From positions 186,001 through 250,000 of the forward strand of contig JADJAS010000007.1 of NCBI GenBank assembly GCA_016704145.1: a stretch of 64,000 bases of DNA, in the 5' to 3' direction. This DNA comes from Rhodocyclaceae bacterium (GTDB lineage: Bacteria; Pseudomonadota; Gammaproteobacteria; Burkholderiales; Rhodocyclaceae). A program made the translations under genes and the position numbers. Position 1 is the first letter of the stretch; the number at the start of each line of letters is the position of its first letter. Under the pieces are notes generated by a model, which worked only from the letters and a program-made list of their open reading frames with translations, had not been told where the DNA came from and did not search any database. Positions 10,086 to 18,684 of this stretch are shown here, piece after piece.

Positions 10086-10784
10086 GTGAGAATTGCACTG
10101 TTGGAAGACGATGCCGCGCAGGCCGAAACGCTGGCCGAGTGGCTGCACGAGGCCGGACACGACGTTCATGTCTTTGGTCTCGCCCGCGATCTGGTGCGCC
10201 ATGTCAGCCGCGAGAGCTTCGACACATTCCTGATCGACTGGATGCTGCCCGACCAGAACGGGCGTGACGTGCTCCGCTGGCTGCGCCAGGACAGGGGCGA
10301 GACGGCGCCGGCAATCTTCGTCACCTCGCGCAATACCGAGGAAGACATCGTCAACGGACTCAGCGCCGGGGCCGACGACTACATGATCAAGCCGATCCGG
10401 CGGCGTGAACTGCTCTCCCGGCTCGAGGCCATCTGGCGGCGCAACCGGCTGCACGAGGCCGGCCAGGAGATCATCGATGCCGCGCCCTTCCGGCTCGACC
10501 TCAAGCATCGCACGGTCTCGCGCGATGGCAGGCCCCTGGAAAACCTGACCGACAAGGAGTTCAGCCTGGCGGTATTCCTGTTCCAGAACCTTGGCCGCCT
10601 GCTGTCGCGCGGCCACCTGCTGGAAGCCATCTGGGGGCTCAATGCCACCATCCCGACCCGCACGCTCGACACCCACATCAGCCGCCTGCGCAAGAAGCTG
10701 GAGCTCTATCCGGCCAACGGCTTTCGCCTGGTCCCCGCCTACAACTACGGCTATCGCCTCGACCAGGTGGAACGAACCGCGTAG
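10086..10784 (+). CDS. OmpR/PhoB-family response regulator
   Basis: DNA-binding response regulator of 232 aa. The receiver has the acidic pair D8/D9 and phosphoacceptor D51 (FLIDWMLPDQNG); a winged-helix output domain follows at about 130-225 (ending RLVPAYNYGYRL). A GTG start gives MRIALLEDD; no ATG is available in a sensible place. It opens a three-gene set with a LysM-FecR protein and a CHASE2 histidine kinase, so the kinase at 12471 is the likely partner. The target genes are unknown. Confidence 0.88.
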   Translation: MRIALLEDDAAQAETLAEWLHEAGHDVHVFGLARDLVRHVSRESFDTFLIDWMLPDQNGRDVLRWLRQDRGETAPAIFVTSRNTEEDIVNGLSAGADDYMIKPIRRRELLSRLEAIWRRNRLHEAGQEIIDAAPFRLDLKHRTVSRDGRPLENLTDKEFSLAVFLFQNLGRLLSRGHLLEAIWGLNATIPTRTLDTHISRLRKKLELYPANGFRLVPAYNYGYRLDQVERTA

Positions 10785-10821
10785 GCTGGCGCGCCCGCCA
10801 ACATCTGCCAAGGACATTCCG

Positions 10822-12462
10822 ATGTCACTGCCGCTTCCCATGCCTCCCCGGCGCCCGCGCGTGGCGCCGCTGTGCCTTGCCTGCCTGCTCGGCCTGGGCG
10901 TCGCCCACGCGGCCGACCCTCGCGCCGATGATCATCAATACCTGATCCAGCCCGGGGACACCCTGATCGGCATCGGCAAGCGCCTGCTGGAGGCTCCGCG
11001 CGACTGGCGCGCGGTCAGGCGGCACAACCGGATCGCGGAACCGCGTCGGTTGAGCCCGGGTGCCACCCTGCGCATTCCGCTCCCGCTGTTGCGCCGCGAG
11101 GCCGTCGGCGCGCGCGTGGCGGCCGTCACCGGCGACGTCACGGCCGATGACCGGAAAATCGCGGCCGGAGCCGACGTCGGCGGCGGCACGCGGATCGCCA
11201 CGGGCACGGGCAGTTTCGCCACCATCGAACTGGTCGATGGCTCGCGCCTGGTCTTGCAGCCGGACAGCCGGATCAAGCTCGATGAGCTGAGCCGCCACCG
11301 CTACGCCGAAACCACGGAAACGCGCCTGCGTCTCGAACGCGGCCGCCTGGAATCGGTGGTGGTCAAGACGCCGCGCGCGCGCCCTCATTTCTCGGTGATC
11401 ATGCCCACCGCCACGGTCGGCGTGCGCGGCACCCGTTTCCGCGTTGCCGCCGAGGCACCCGGTTCGGCCAGCCGCGCCGAGGTCACCGACGGCACTGTTG
11501 CCGTCGGCGATGGCGGCAAGGGCACCGCCGTGCCGGCCGGCTATGGGGTCCTCGCCGAGGCCGACGGCAAGGTATCGCCGCCCATCGCGCTGCTGCCGGC
11601 GCCCGAATTGGCTGGCCTGCCGGCCGTGCAGGATCGCACCATCGCCCGCTTTGTCTTTCCGCCGGTGGCCGGCGCCCGGCAATACCGCCTGCAGATCGGT
11701 GCCGACGCCGACATGCGCACGGTCCTCGCCGAGGCCCGCTCGGCGAAGCCGGAGGCCAAATTCGCCGACCTGCCCGACGGTCAATACACCCTGCGCGTGC
11801 GCGGCATCGACGACCACGGCCTCGAAGGCCGCGATGCCGACGCGCCCTTCAGCGTGAAGGCGCGTCCCGAACCGCCCTTCGCGCTCACCCCGGTGGGCGG
11901 CGCCAAGCTGCGGGGGGAATCGGTCGAACTCGCCTGGTCGAGCAACCCCGATGCCAGCCACTACCAGGTTCAGCTGGCTGACGCCGCCGGCTTCGATCGA
12001 CCGTTCATGGAAATCGAACGTGTCGACGGCACGGCCGTGGCCCCGGCGCGCAAGCTGCCGCCCGGCGACTACCGCTGGCGCGCGCGCAGTATCCGCGCCG
12101 ACGGTGACCGCGGCCCGTGGGGCGATACGCAGCGCTTCGTCCTGAAGCCGCCGCCGGCCGATCCGGAACCGCCGAAGGTCGGCGAAGACCAGATCGCTTT
12201 CGCCTGGGCGGGTGAACCCGGCCAAACCTTCCTGTTCCAGCTGGCCCGCGACGCCGGATTCACCGATCTGGTGGCCGAACAGCGGCTGAGTCAACCCGCG
12301 ACCACCGTCGCCCGACCGGACGGCGGCGGCTACTTCATGCGCGTGCGCGCCACCGACGACGACGGCTTCGTCGGTCCCTTCACCCGCCCGCAACGGATCG
12401 AGATACCGCCGCGGCCGTGGCCCTGGTGGCCGCTGCTTTTGCTGCTGCCGGCGCTGATCTGA
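10822..12462 (+). CDS. Exported LysM-FecR domain protein with membrane tail
   Basis: Envelope protein of 546 aa. It has a signal peptide (about 1-30, ending VAHA-AD), a LysM-like domain (about 38-90, YLIQPGDTLIGIGKRLL) that may bind peptidoglycan, a FecR domain (about 95-240, with GTRIATGTGSFATIELVDGSRLVLQPDS and PTATVGVRGTRFRV), and two or three beta-rich fibronectin-like repeats (WSSNPDASHYQVQLADAAGF and related). It ends in a hydrophobic stretch WPWWPLLLLLPALI. The closest functional idea is a periplasmic or surface sensor element for the adjacent CHASE2 kinase. No specific function can be assigned. It lies 38 bases after the response regulator and overlaps nothing. Confidence 0.8.
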   Translation: MSLPLPMPPRRPRVAPLCLACLLGLGVAHAADPRADDHQYLIQPGDTLIGIGKRLLEAPRDWRAVRRHNRIAEPRRLSPGATLRIPLPLLRREAVGARVAAVTGDVTADDRKIAAGADVGGGTRIATGTGSFATIELVDGSRLVLQPDSRIKLDELSRHRYAETTETRLRLERGRLESVVVKTPRARPHFSVIMPTATVGVRGTRFRVAAEAPGSASRAEVTDGTVAVGDGGKGTAVPAGYGVLAEADGKVSPPIALLPAPELAGLPAVQDRTIARFVFPPVAGARQYRLQIGADADMRTVLAEARSAKPEAKFADLPDGQYTLRVRGIDDHGLEGRDADAPFSVKARPEPPFALTPVGGAKLRGESVELAWSSNPDASHYQVQLADAAGFDRPFMEIERVDGTAVAPARKLPPGDYRWRARSIRADGDRGPWGDTQRFVLKPPPADPEPPKVGEDQIAFAWAGEPGQTFLFQLARDAGFTDLVAEQRLSQPATTVARPDGGGYFMRVRATDDDGFVGPFTRPQRIEIPPRPWPWWPLLLLLPALI

Positions 12463-12470
12463 CCCGGGCG

Positions 12471-14429
12471 ATGACGCTGCGCGGCCGCACGCTGACCGAG
12501 TGGTCGCTGCTTTGCCTCCTGCTGGTCGGACTGGCTGGCCTGTCGGCCTGGCAGGGCTGGCTGTGGCGGGTCGACCACCTGCTGTATGACGCTGGACTAC
12601 CACTGCTGTCCCGGCCGGCACCGGCCGACATCGTCATCGTCGCCATCGACGAGGCCAGCCTGGCGCGCATCGGCCGCTGGCCATGGCGACGAGCGGTGCA
12701 CGCCACCCTGCTGCACAAGCTGGCCCAGGCCGAGGTGGCGGTCGTCGGCTTCGACATCATCCTCAACGAGCCTGACACCGACGACCCCGATGGCGAAGTC
12801 TTGCTGGCGGCGGCCATCGCCCGCCATGGCCGCGTCGTGCTGCCGGTGATCCCGTCGCCAACCGGCGCCGCCCAGGTCGGCGCGGGGCGGCCGCTGGCCG
12901 CCTTCGCCGGCGCCGCGGCGGCGCTGGGGCACATCGAAATGCCCATCGACGCCGACGGCATCATTCGCGGTCTGTTTCTACGGTCCGGCGATGGCGCGAC
13001 GATGCATCCGCAACTGGCGCTGGCGATGCTGTCGCTCGCCGACCCCGAACGCGCCGCCCGCTACCCGCCCACCCTCACCGCGGGCGGCGTCCCGGGGCCT
13101 CGCCAATGGCGGCGCGACGGCTGGCGCTATCTGCGTTTCGCCGGGCCGCCGGGCAGCTATCGAACCGTTTCCTACGTGGACATGCTCACCGGCGCGGTCG
13201 GCGTCCACCAGCTGCGTGGCGCGCTGGTCATTGTCGGCGCCACCGCCGCCGGACTCGGCGATCTCCACGCCACGCCCATGTCGGCCTCCGGTCAGCCGAT
13301 GGCCGGGGCCGAGATCAACGCCAACGCGCTGAATGCCCTGCGCGCCGGCGAAACCATCGTCTGGCTCGACCGCGCCACCACTGCGGCGATTTCGGCATGC
13401 ACGGTTCTGCTGCTGCTGATCGGCCTGCTCTACCTGTCACCGCGCACCGGCCTTGCCTGGTCGGCCGGCGTCGGCCTCGCCGCCGTCGCCGTCGGCATGC
13501 TCCAATTGCGCTGGGGTCAGTCCTGGCTGCCGCCAGGCGCCATCCTGCTCGGCGCCGCGCTGGCTTATCCGCTGTGGAGCTGGCGGCGGCTCGAAGCGAC
13601 CCAGCGCTTCATGGACGATGAACTGCGCCTGCTGCGCGACGCCGACCCGGCCCCCACCGCCGCCGAGGCCGCCGAGGCCGGCCTCGATCCGCTCGATCAC
13701 CGCATCGCCATCATTCGCGCCGCCGCCGAACGGCAACGTCTGACGCAGAAGGCGCGCGAGGACATGGTGCGCTTCATCTCGCACGACATCCGCTCGGTGC
13801 TGGTATCGATCATCACCCTCATCGAGGGTGCCGCCGGCCGCAACGACAAGGATCGCGGTCTTCAGCGCATCGGCCGCTACGCCCAGCACGCCCTGGACCT
13901 GGCCGACGACTTTTCCCGGCTAAAAAAGGCCGAAACGGTCGATCCGCGGACGTTCCGCGAAGTCGATCTCGCCACGCTGGCGCAGGAGGCCGCCGACGAA
14001 GTGTGGCCGCAGGCCGAGGCCAAGCGCATCGCCATCGCCATCGACGACGCCGGCGGCCAGGACGCCCTGGTGCTGGGCGACCCGTCGCTGCTGCGGCGGG
14101 TATTGACCAATCTGCTCGGCAATGCCGTCAAGTACAGCCCGCCGGACACGACCGTGCGGCTGGTGCTTGCCGAGGACGGCAAGTGGTGCGAGATCGACGT
14201 CGTCGACGAAGGCTACGGCATTTCGGCCGACCAGATGGACAGGTTGTTCACCCGGCACGCGCGGGTTTCCCGCCCGGGCCAGCCCGACCAGCCGGGCATC
14301 GGTCTCGGCCTGGTGATCGTCAAGACCATCGTCGATCGTCACGGTGGCGGCGTGTCGGTCGAAAGCGCGCCCGGCGCGGGCTCCACCTTCCGCGTTCGCC
14401 TGCCGCGCGCGGCGTCCCGCCACGGCTGA
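12471..14429 (+). CDS. CHASE2-domain sensor histidine kinase
   Basis: Membrane kinase of 652 aa. An N-terminal transmembrane helix (about 10-28) precedes a periplasmic CHASE2 domain (about 35-300, with VIVAIDEASLARIGRWPWRR and FDIILNEPD). Two or three further helices (about 303-375) lead to a cytoplasmic HisKA domain with phosphoacceptor H438 (RFISHDIRSVL) and an ATPase domain with N (LLGNAVKY), DEGYG and GIGLGL boxes. The H-box has Arg-Ser instead of the usual Arg-Thr-Pro. An upstream ATG at 12417 lies inside the FecR gene; 12471 follows that stop by eight bases. It is the likely partner of the OmpR-type regulator two genes upstream. Confidence 0.88.
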   Translation: MTLRGRTLTEWSLLCLLLVGLAGLSAWQGWLWRVDHLLYDAGLPLLSRPAPADIVIVAIDEASLARIGRWPWRRAVHATLLHKLAQAEVAVVGFDIILNEPDTDDPDGEVLLAAAIARHGRVVLPVIPSPTGAAQVGAGRPLAAFAGAAAALGHIEMPIDADGIIRGLFLRSGDGATMHPQLALAMLSLADPERAARYPPTLTAGGVPGPRQWRRDGWRYLRFAGPPGSYRTVSYVDMLTGAVGVHQLRGALVIVGATAAGLGDLHATPMSASGQPMAGAEINANALNALRAGETIVWLDRATTAAISACTVLLLLIGLLYLSPRTGLAWSAGVGLAAVAVGMLQLRWGQSWLPPGAILLGAALAYPLWSWRRLEATQRFMDDELRLLRDADPAPTAAEAAEAGLDPLDHRIAIIRAAAERQRLTQKAREDMVRFISHDIRSVLVSIITLIEGAAGRNDKDRGLQRIGRYAQHALDLADDFSRLKKAETVDPRTFREVDLATLAQEAADEVWPQAEAKRIAIAIDDAGGQDALVLGDPSLLRRVLTNLLGNAVKYSPPDTTVRLVLAEDGKWCEIDVVDEGYGISADQMDRLFTRHARVSRPGQPDQPGIGLGLVIVKTIVDRHGGGVSVESAPGAGSTFRVRLPRAASRHG

Positions 14430-14432
14430 CTT
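14411..14432 (+). repeat. Interspersed motif GGCG-N11-CTGACTT, copy 2
   Basis: Plus-strand copy covering the last codons and the TGA stop of the CHASE2 kinase. The inner part CGCCACGGCTGACTTT is identical to the consensus, and this copy supplies the stop codon. Confidence 0.75.
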
Positions 14433-14465
14433 TTGCGCCCCGATGGCGGCCACGAGGAGACAGTC

Positions 14466-15884
14466 ATGATGCAGGACATCGTCGGCGATATCGACAGCGT
14501 CGAGAACCGCACCCACGACGAGATCGCCATCGGCGACAGCGCCGTGCTGACGCGCACGCTGCGCCCCGAGGACATCCGCGTGTTCGCCACCATGGCCGGC
14601 GAAGTGAATCCGGCCCATATCGACCCCGAATACGCGCGTTCGGCGCAATTTCGCGAAATCGCCGGCCACGGGATGTGGGGCAGCGCCATGATCGCCAACC
14701 TGCTCGGCACCCAGTTTCCCGGCCCCGGCACGGTTCTGGTCAGCCAGCACCTGCGCTTCGCCGGCGAGGTGCGCATCGGCGACACCATCACCGCCACCGT
14801 CGTCTGCCGACGCAAGCTGGACGATGGGCAACGCCTCGTGTTCGACTGCGTCTGCGTCAATCAGGATGGAACCCGGATCATCGACGGCCAGGTCGAAGTG
14901 GCGGCGCCGGCGGTGAAGATCCGTCGCCCGCGCGCCGCCCTGCCGCCCCTAGCGCCCGACGCGACACGAGGCTCGCGCTACCAGCCGCTGTTGTCGATCA
15001 CCCGCGGCCTGTCACCGATCGCCATGGCCATGGTGCACCCCTGCGACACCGAATCGCTGCGCGGCGCACTGATGGCCCGCGATGCCGGGCTGGCGCTGCC
15101 GACGCTGGTCGGCCCCGAAGCGCGCATCCGCGCCCTCGCCGAGCAACTGACGCTCGACCTGGCCGGCTGCCGGCTGCTCGACGTGCCCCACAGCCATGCC
15201 GCCGCCGGCGCCGCCGTCGCGCTGGCGCGCGAAGGCGAAGTCGCCGCGCTGATGAAAGGCTCGCTGCATACCGACGAGTTGATGGCGGAAGTGGTCGACA
15301 AGGCCACCGGCCTGCGCACGGCGCGGCGCATCAGCCATGTCTTCCTGATGGACGTGCCGACTTATCCGCGACCGCTGCTGATCACCGACGCCGCGGTGAA
15401 TGTCCAGCCGACGCTGGAAGACAAGGTCGACATTGTGCAGAACGCCATCGACCTGGCGCGCGTGCTGCGCATCGCCGAGCCGAAAGTCGCCATCCTCGCC
15501 GCCGTCGAGACGGTGACGCCGAAGATGCCGGCGACGCTCGATGCCGCCGCGCTGTGCAAGATGGCGGAACGCGGCCAGATCAGTGGCGGCATCCTCGATG
15601 GCCCGCTGGCCTTCGACAATGCCGTTTCCGCCGTCGCCGCCGCGACCAAGGGCATCTGCTCGGCAGTGGCCGGCCAGGCCGACATCCTGCTGGTGCCGGA
15701 CATCGAATCCGGCAACATGCTGGCCAAGCAGCTGGAATACCTGGCCGGCGCGCTGGCTGCCGGCATCGTGCTCGGCGCCCGCGTGCCGATCGTCCTCACG
15801 TCGCGCGCCGACCCGGCGGAAGCGCGTGTCGCCTCGGCCGCCATCGCCGCCGCCATGGTGCACGCCCGCGTCGGCCAGGCCTGA
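14466..15884 (+). CDS. MaoC-like hydratase / phosphate acyltransferase fusion
   Basis: Two-domain enzyme of 472 aa. The first 150 residues or so are a hot-dog MaoC-type enoyl-CoA hydratase domain (FATMAGEVNPAHIDPEYAR, HGMWGSAMIANLLG). The rest is a phosphate acetyl/butyryltransferase domain (KGSLHTDELM, ISHVFLMDVPTYPRPLLITDAAVN, GADPA-like region near SRADPAEARVAS). The fusion is known in proteobacteria and is usually annotated as bifunctional enoyl-CoA hydratase/phosphate acetyltransferase. It converts an acyl-CoA to an acyl-phosphate for the acetate kinase two bases downstream. A good ribosome site AGGAGA at 14455-14460 precedes the ATG at 14466; ATG at 14469 is the alternative. Acetyl versus longer acyl substrate cannot be decided. 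Confidence 0.88.
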   Translation: MMQDIVGDIDSVENRTHDEIAIGDSAVLTRTLRPEDIRVFATMAGEVNPAHIDPEYARSAQFREIAGHGMWGSAMIANLLGTQFPGPGTVLVSQHLRFAGEVRIGDTITATVVCRRKLDDGQRLVFDCVCVNQDGTRIIDGQVEVAAPAVKIRRPRAALPPLAPDATRGSRYQPLLSITRGLSPIAMAMVHPCDTESLRGALMARDAGLALPTLVGPEARIRALAEQLTLDLAGCRLLDVPHSHAAAGAAVALAREGEVAALMKGSLHTDELMAEVVDKATGLRTARRISHVFLMDVPTYPRPLLITDAAVNVQPTLEDKVDIVQNAIDLARVLRIAEPKVAILAAVETVTPKMPATLDAAALCKMAERGQISGGILDGPLAFDNAVSAVAAATKGICSAVAGQADILLVPDIESGNMLAKQLEYLAGALAAGIVLGARVPIVLTSRADPAEARVASAAIAAAMVHARVGQA

Positions 15885-15886
15885 CC

Positions 15887-17080
15887 ATGGCCGACGCCAT
15901 CCTCACCCTCAACGCCGGCTCCAGTTCCATCAAGTTCGCGCTGTTCGATCGCGGCGTCGGCGAAATTCCCGAACAACCCAGGCTGCTGGGCCAGATCGAC
16001 GGGCTGGGCGCGCGTCCGCACCTTTCGGCGCGCGAGGCGTCGGGCCGCGCCGTGGCGGATGTCGACCCGCCGCTGGCCGGCGCCGCGCCGCATCGCGAGG
16101 CCTTGTCGTTCCTGCTCGACTGGCTCGACCAGCACGCCGGCGGGCGGCGCATCGGCGGCGTCGGCCATCGCGTCGTGCACGGCGGCGAAAAGTTTGCGCG
16201 ACCGATCCGGCTCGACCCGGTGTCGATCGACCTGCTGCGCGACCTGGTGCCGCTGGCGCCGCTGCACCAGCCGCACAACCTGGCCGGCATCGAGGCCATG
16301 GCCGCCGCCCTGCCCGGCGTGCCGCAGGTCGCCTGTTTCGACACGGCCTTTCATCGCGACCAGCCGGAGCTCGCCCAGCGCTTCGCCCTGCCGCGCCGGA
16401 TCACCGAACAAGGCGTGCGGCGCTACGGCTTCCACGGCCTGTCCTACGAATTCATCGCCGCGACCCTGCCGCGCCATCTTGCCGACGGCCGCGCCGAGGG
16501 CCGCGTCATCGTCGCCCATCTCGGCAACGGCGCCTCGATGTGCGCCATGGCCGGCCGGCGAAGCATGGCCACCACCATGGGCTTCACGGCACTCGACGGC
16601 CTGATGATGGGCACCCGCAGCGGCGCCGTCGATCCCGGGGTGCTGCTCTACCTGATGGATTATCGAAACATGGACGCCAGGGCGCTCGAACGCCTGCTCT
16701 ACAAAGAGTCGGGCCTGCTCGGCGTCTCCGGCATCAGCCAGGACATGCGCGAGTTGCTGGCCTCGGCACAGCCGGCGGCGCGCGAGGCGGTCGACCTGTT
16801 CTGCTATCGCATCGTCCGCGAGATCGGTTCGCTCGCCGCCGCCATCGGCGGCCTCGATGCGCTCGTGTTCACCGGCGGCATCGGCGAACACGCCGCGCCG
16901 GTGCGCCGGCAAGTCTGCGCCGCGCTCGGCTGGCTGGGCATCGTGCTCGACCAGGCCGCCAACGCCGCGCACGCCCGGCGTGTCGCCACGGCTGACTCCC
17001 GGGTCGAGGTGCTGGCGCTGCCGACCAACGAGGAATGGATCATCGCCCGCCACACGGCGGCGATGATCGGGACAATCTGA
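15887..17080 (+). CDS. ackA: Acetate kinase (or propionate kinase)
   Basis: Acyl-phosphate + ADP to carboxylate + ATP; 397 aa, normal length. Visible ASKHA motifs are LNAGSSSIKFALF (8-20), GHRVVHGGEKF, FDTAFH, HLGNGAS and FTGGIGEH. It follows the MaoC-phosphotransacetylase gene with only two bases between, so the pair forms an acyl-CoA to ATP pathway for substrate-level phosphorylation or acetyl-phosphate balancing. The N-terminal frame extension upstream lies in the previous gene and is not used. Butyrate kinase is less likely because the acetate-kinase motifs fit well. Confidence 0.92.
   Translation: MADAILTLNAGSSSIKFALFDRGVGEIPEQPRLLGQIDGLGARPHLSAREASGRAVADVDPPLAGAAPHREALSFLLDWLDQHAGGRRIGGVGHRVVHGGEKFARPIRLDPVSIDLLRDLVPLAPLHQPHNLAGIEAMAAALPGVPQVACFDTAFHRDQPELAQRFALPRRITEQGVRRYGFHGLSYEFIAATLPRHLADGRAEGRVIVAHLGNGASMCAMAGRRSMATTMGFTALDGLMMGTRSGAVDPGVLLYLMDYRNMDARALERLLYKESGLLGVSGISQDMRELLASAQPAAREAVDLFCYRIVREIGSLAAAIGGLDALVFTGGIGEHAAPVRRQVCAALGWLGIVLDQAANAAHARRVATADSRVEVLALPTNEEWIIARHTAAMIGTI
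16977..16998 (+). repeat. Interspersed motif GGCG-N11-CTGACT, copy 3
   Basis: Plus-strand copy inside ackA, in the segment between the GGIGEH motif and the C-terminal NEEW motif (HARRVATADSRVE). Spacer TGTCGCCACGG is identical to the consensus; the end reads CTGACTC. Confidence 0.75.
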
Positions 17081-17137
17081 CACCGGCACGGCGTTAGAAT
17101 CGCCGCCTGACATCCCGTCGGCATTGCGTCGACCACC

Positions 17138-18682
17138 ATGGCCCACCCCGCGAGAACCACACTTGCTTCGCTGCACGTCCTCATCCTGGCCGCCGACCCG
17201 GCGGAAGCGGAGGCGATGGCCGCCTGCCTGGCCGAAGGGGCGGTGCGACCGCGGTTTCGCGCCGCCGGCGACGCCGCCGGCCTGCGCGCCGCCCTGCGCG
17301 ATGGCCCGTGGGATGTGCTGCTCTACCTCCATGGTCGGCCGGCGCTGACCGCGCTCGCCGCCATGAAGATCCTCGACGCGCAGGGACTGGACCTGCCCTT
17401 CGTCATCGTCGCCGACCCAGCCGACGAGAAAGCCGCGCTGCGCGCCATGCGCGCCGGCGCCCATGACGTGGTGTTCCGCGACCGGCCCGACCGGCTGCTG
17501 CCCGCCATCGACCGCGAAGTGCGCGAAGCCCGCCAGCGCGCCGACCATCGCGCCGCGCTGGCGATGGCCCACGATGGCGACGCGCGTTTTCGTGGCCTGG
17601 CCTCCAGCCTGCCCGGCATGGCTTTCCATCTCCAGCGGCTGTCCGCCAGCGACTATCGCTTCCTCTATGTCAGCGAAGGCTGCCAGGCATTGTTCGGCCT
17701 CAAGCAGCATGAACTGCTGGCTTCACCGCGCAAGCTCTTCGACGCCTTCGAGGCGGACGACCGCCGCCAACTCGAAACGGCACTGGCCGTTTCGGCCGAC
17801 TCGGGCGCTCCGCTGGACTGGGCCGGCCGCCTGCGCGGCCGCGGCCGCGGCAAGTGGATCGATCTGCGCTCGACACCGCAACGCAGCGAGGAGGGTGGCA
17901 ACGGCATCGTCAGCTGGCAGGGCATCGCCACCAACATCACGACGATCAAGGAAACCGAGGCGGCACTGCGCGCTTCACGCGAGCAGTTATCGGAACTCTC
18001 CTTCCATCTCGAGGCCGCGCGCGAGCAAGAGCGCGAGCGCATCGCCCGCGACATCCACGACGAACTGGGCAGCCTGCTGGTCAGACTGAAAATCGAGGCA
18101 ACCCTGATGGCCGGCAAGCTGCCGGCGGAACCGCCGACCCTGCGCGAGAAGGCCCGCTCCATCGAGGCGCTGCTCGACCAGGCGATGGGTGCCGCCAGCC
18201 GCGTGGCGCGCGAATTGCGGCCCGGCATCCTCAAGGAATTCGGCCTGCCGGCAGCCATCGAATCGTTGACCGAGGATTTTTCCCAGCACTTCGGCATCAC
18301 CTGTCGCGTGCAGTGCGACGACGACCTCGAGCCGGATGCCGACACCTCGCTAGCCCTGTTCCGCATCGTCCAGGAGACGCTCACCAACGTCGCCAAGCAT
18401 GCCCACGCCTCGCTGGTGGTGGTGCGGCTGACGCGCGAAAAAGGTAGCATTGCGCTCGAACTGCGCGACAATGGCCGCGGCATTTCCGAGACGGACATGG
18501 CCAAGCCGAAGTCCTTCGGCCTGCGCGGCATCCGTGAACGCGTGCATAGCCTGGCGGGCGAGTTTGCCATTGCCTCCGGGGAACATGGCGGCACGCATGT
18601 GCGCCTGCGGGTGCCGGAACGCCGAGGCGTGGAGCCAACGACGGTGGACGAGGCGGAAGAAATGCAGCGCAAATTGTTTTGA
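17138..18682 (+). CDS. NarX-type histidine kinase with degenerate receiver and PAS
   Basis: Soluble kinase of 514 aa. Residues about 10-130 look like a receiver domain, but the phosphoacceptor position in WDVLLYLHGRPA is Tyr instead of Asp, so it probably cannot be phosphorylated. A PAS domain follows (about 148-275; MAFHLQRLSASDYRFLYVSEGC). The kinase core is the HisKA_3 type, with phosphoacceptor H307 (ARDIHDELGS) and ATPase boxes FRIVQETLTNVAKHAHAS and LRDNGRGI. It sits directly before a NarL-type regulator, its likely partner. No membrane segment is visible, so the signal is cytoplasmic. The ligand is unknown. Confidence 0.87.
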   Translation: MAHPARTTLASLHVLILAADPAEAEAMAACLAEGAVRPRFRAAGDAAGLRAALRDGPWDVLLYLHGRPALTALAAMKILDAQGLDLPFVIVADPADEKAALRAMRAGAHDVVFRDRPDRLLPAIDREVREARQRADHRAALAMAHDGDARFRGLASSLPGMAFHLQRLSASDYRFLYVSEGCQALFGLKQHELLASPRKLFDAFEADDRRQLETALAVSADSGAPLDWAGRLRGRGRGKWIDLRSTPQRSEEGGNGIVSWQGIATNITTIKETEAALRASREQLSELSFHLEAAREQERERIARDIHDELGSLLVRLKIEATLMAGKLPAEPPTLREKARSIEALLDQAMGAASRVARELRPGILKEFGLPAAIESLTEDFSQHFGITCRVQCDDDLEPDADTSLALFRIVQETLTNVAKHAHASLVVVRLTREKGSIALELRDNGRGISETDMAKPKSFGLRGIRERVHSLAGEFAIASGEHGGTHVRLRVPERRGVEPTTVDEAEEMQRKLF

Positions 18683-18684
18683 CC

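Noticed and set aside
9963..10841. N-terminal extension of the GGDEF-EAL gene to 10841
   Set aside because: The extension is antisense to the OmpR regulator and has no membrane or domain features; the ATG at 9962 gives a normal membrane N-terminus.
13515..13535. GGTCAGTCCTGG...GCCGCC in the CHASE2 kinase as a motif copy
   Set aside because: The spacer is one base short and the end is not CTGACTT.
14003..15886. Long upstream extension of the acetate kinase frame
   Set aside because: It runs through the CHASE2 kinase and MaoC-Pta genes in another frame and is Arg/Pro-rich.
15362..17710. 782-aa minus-strand open frame across the phosphotransacetylase, ackA and kinase genes
   Set aside because: Antisense shadow; composition dominated by Gly, Arg, His and Gln with no motif.
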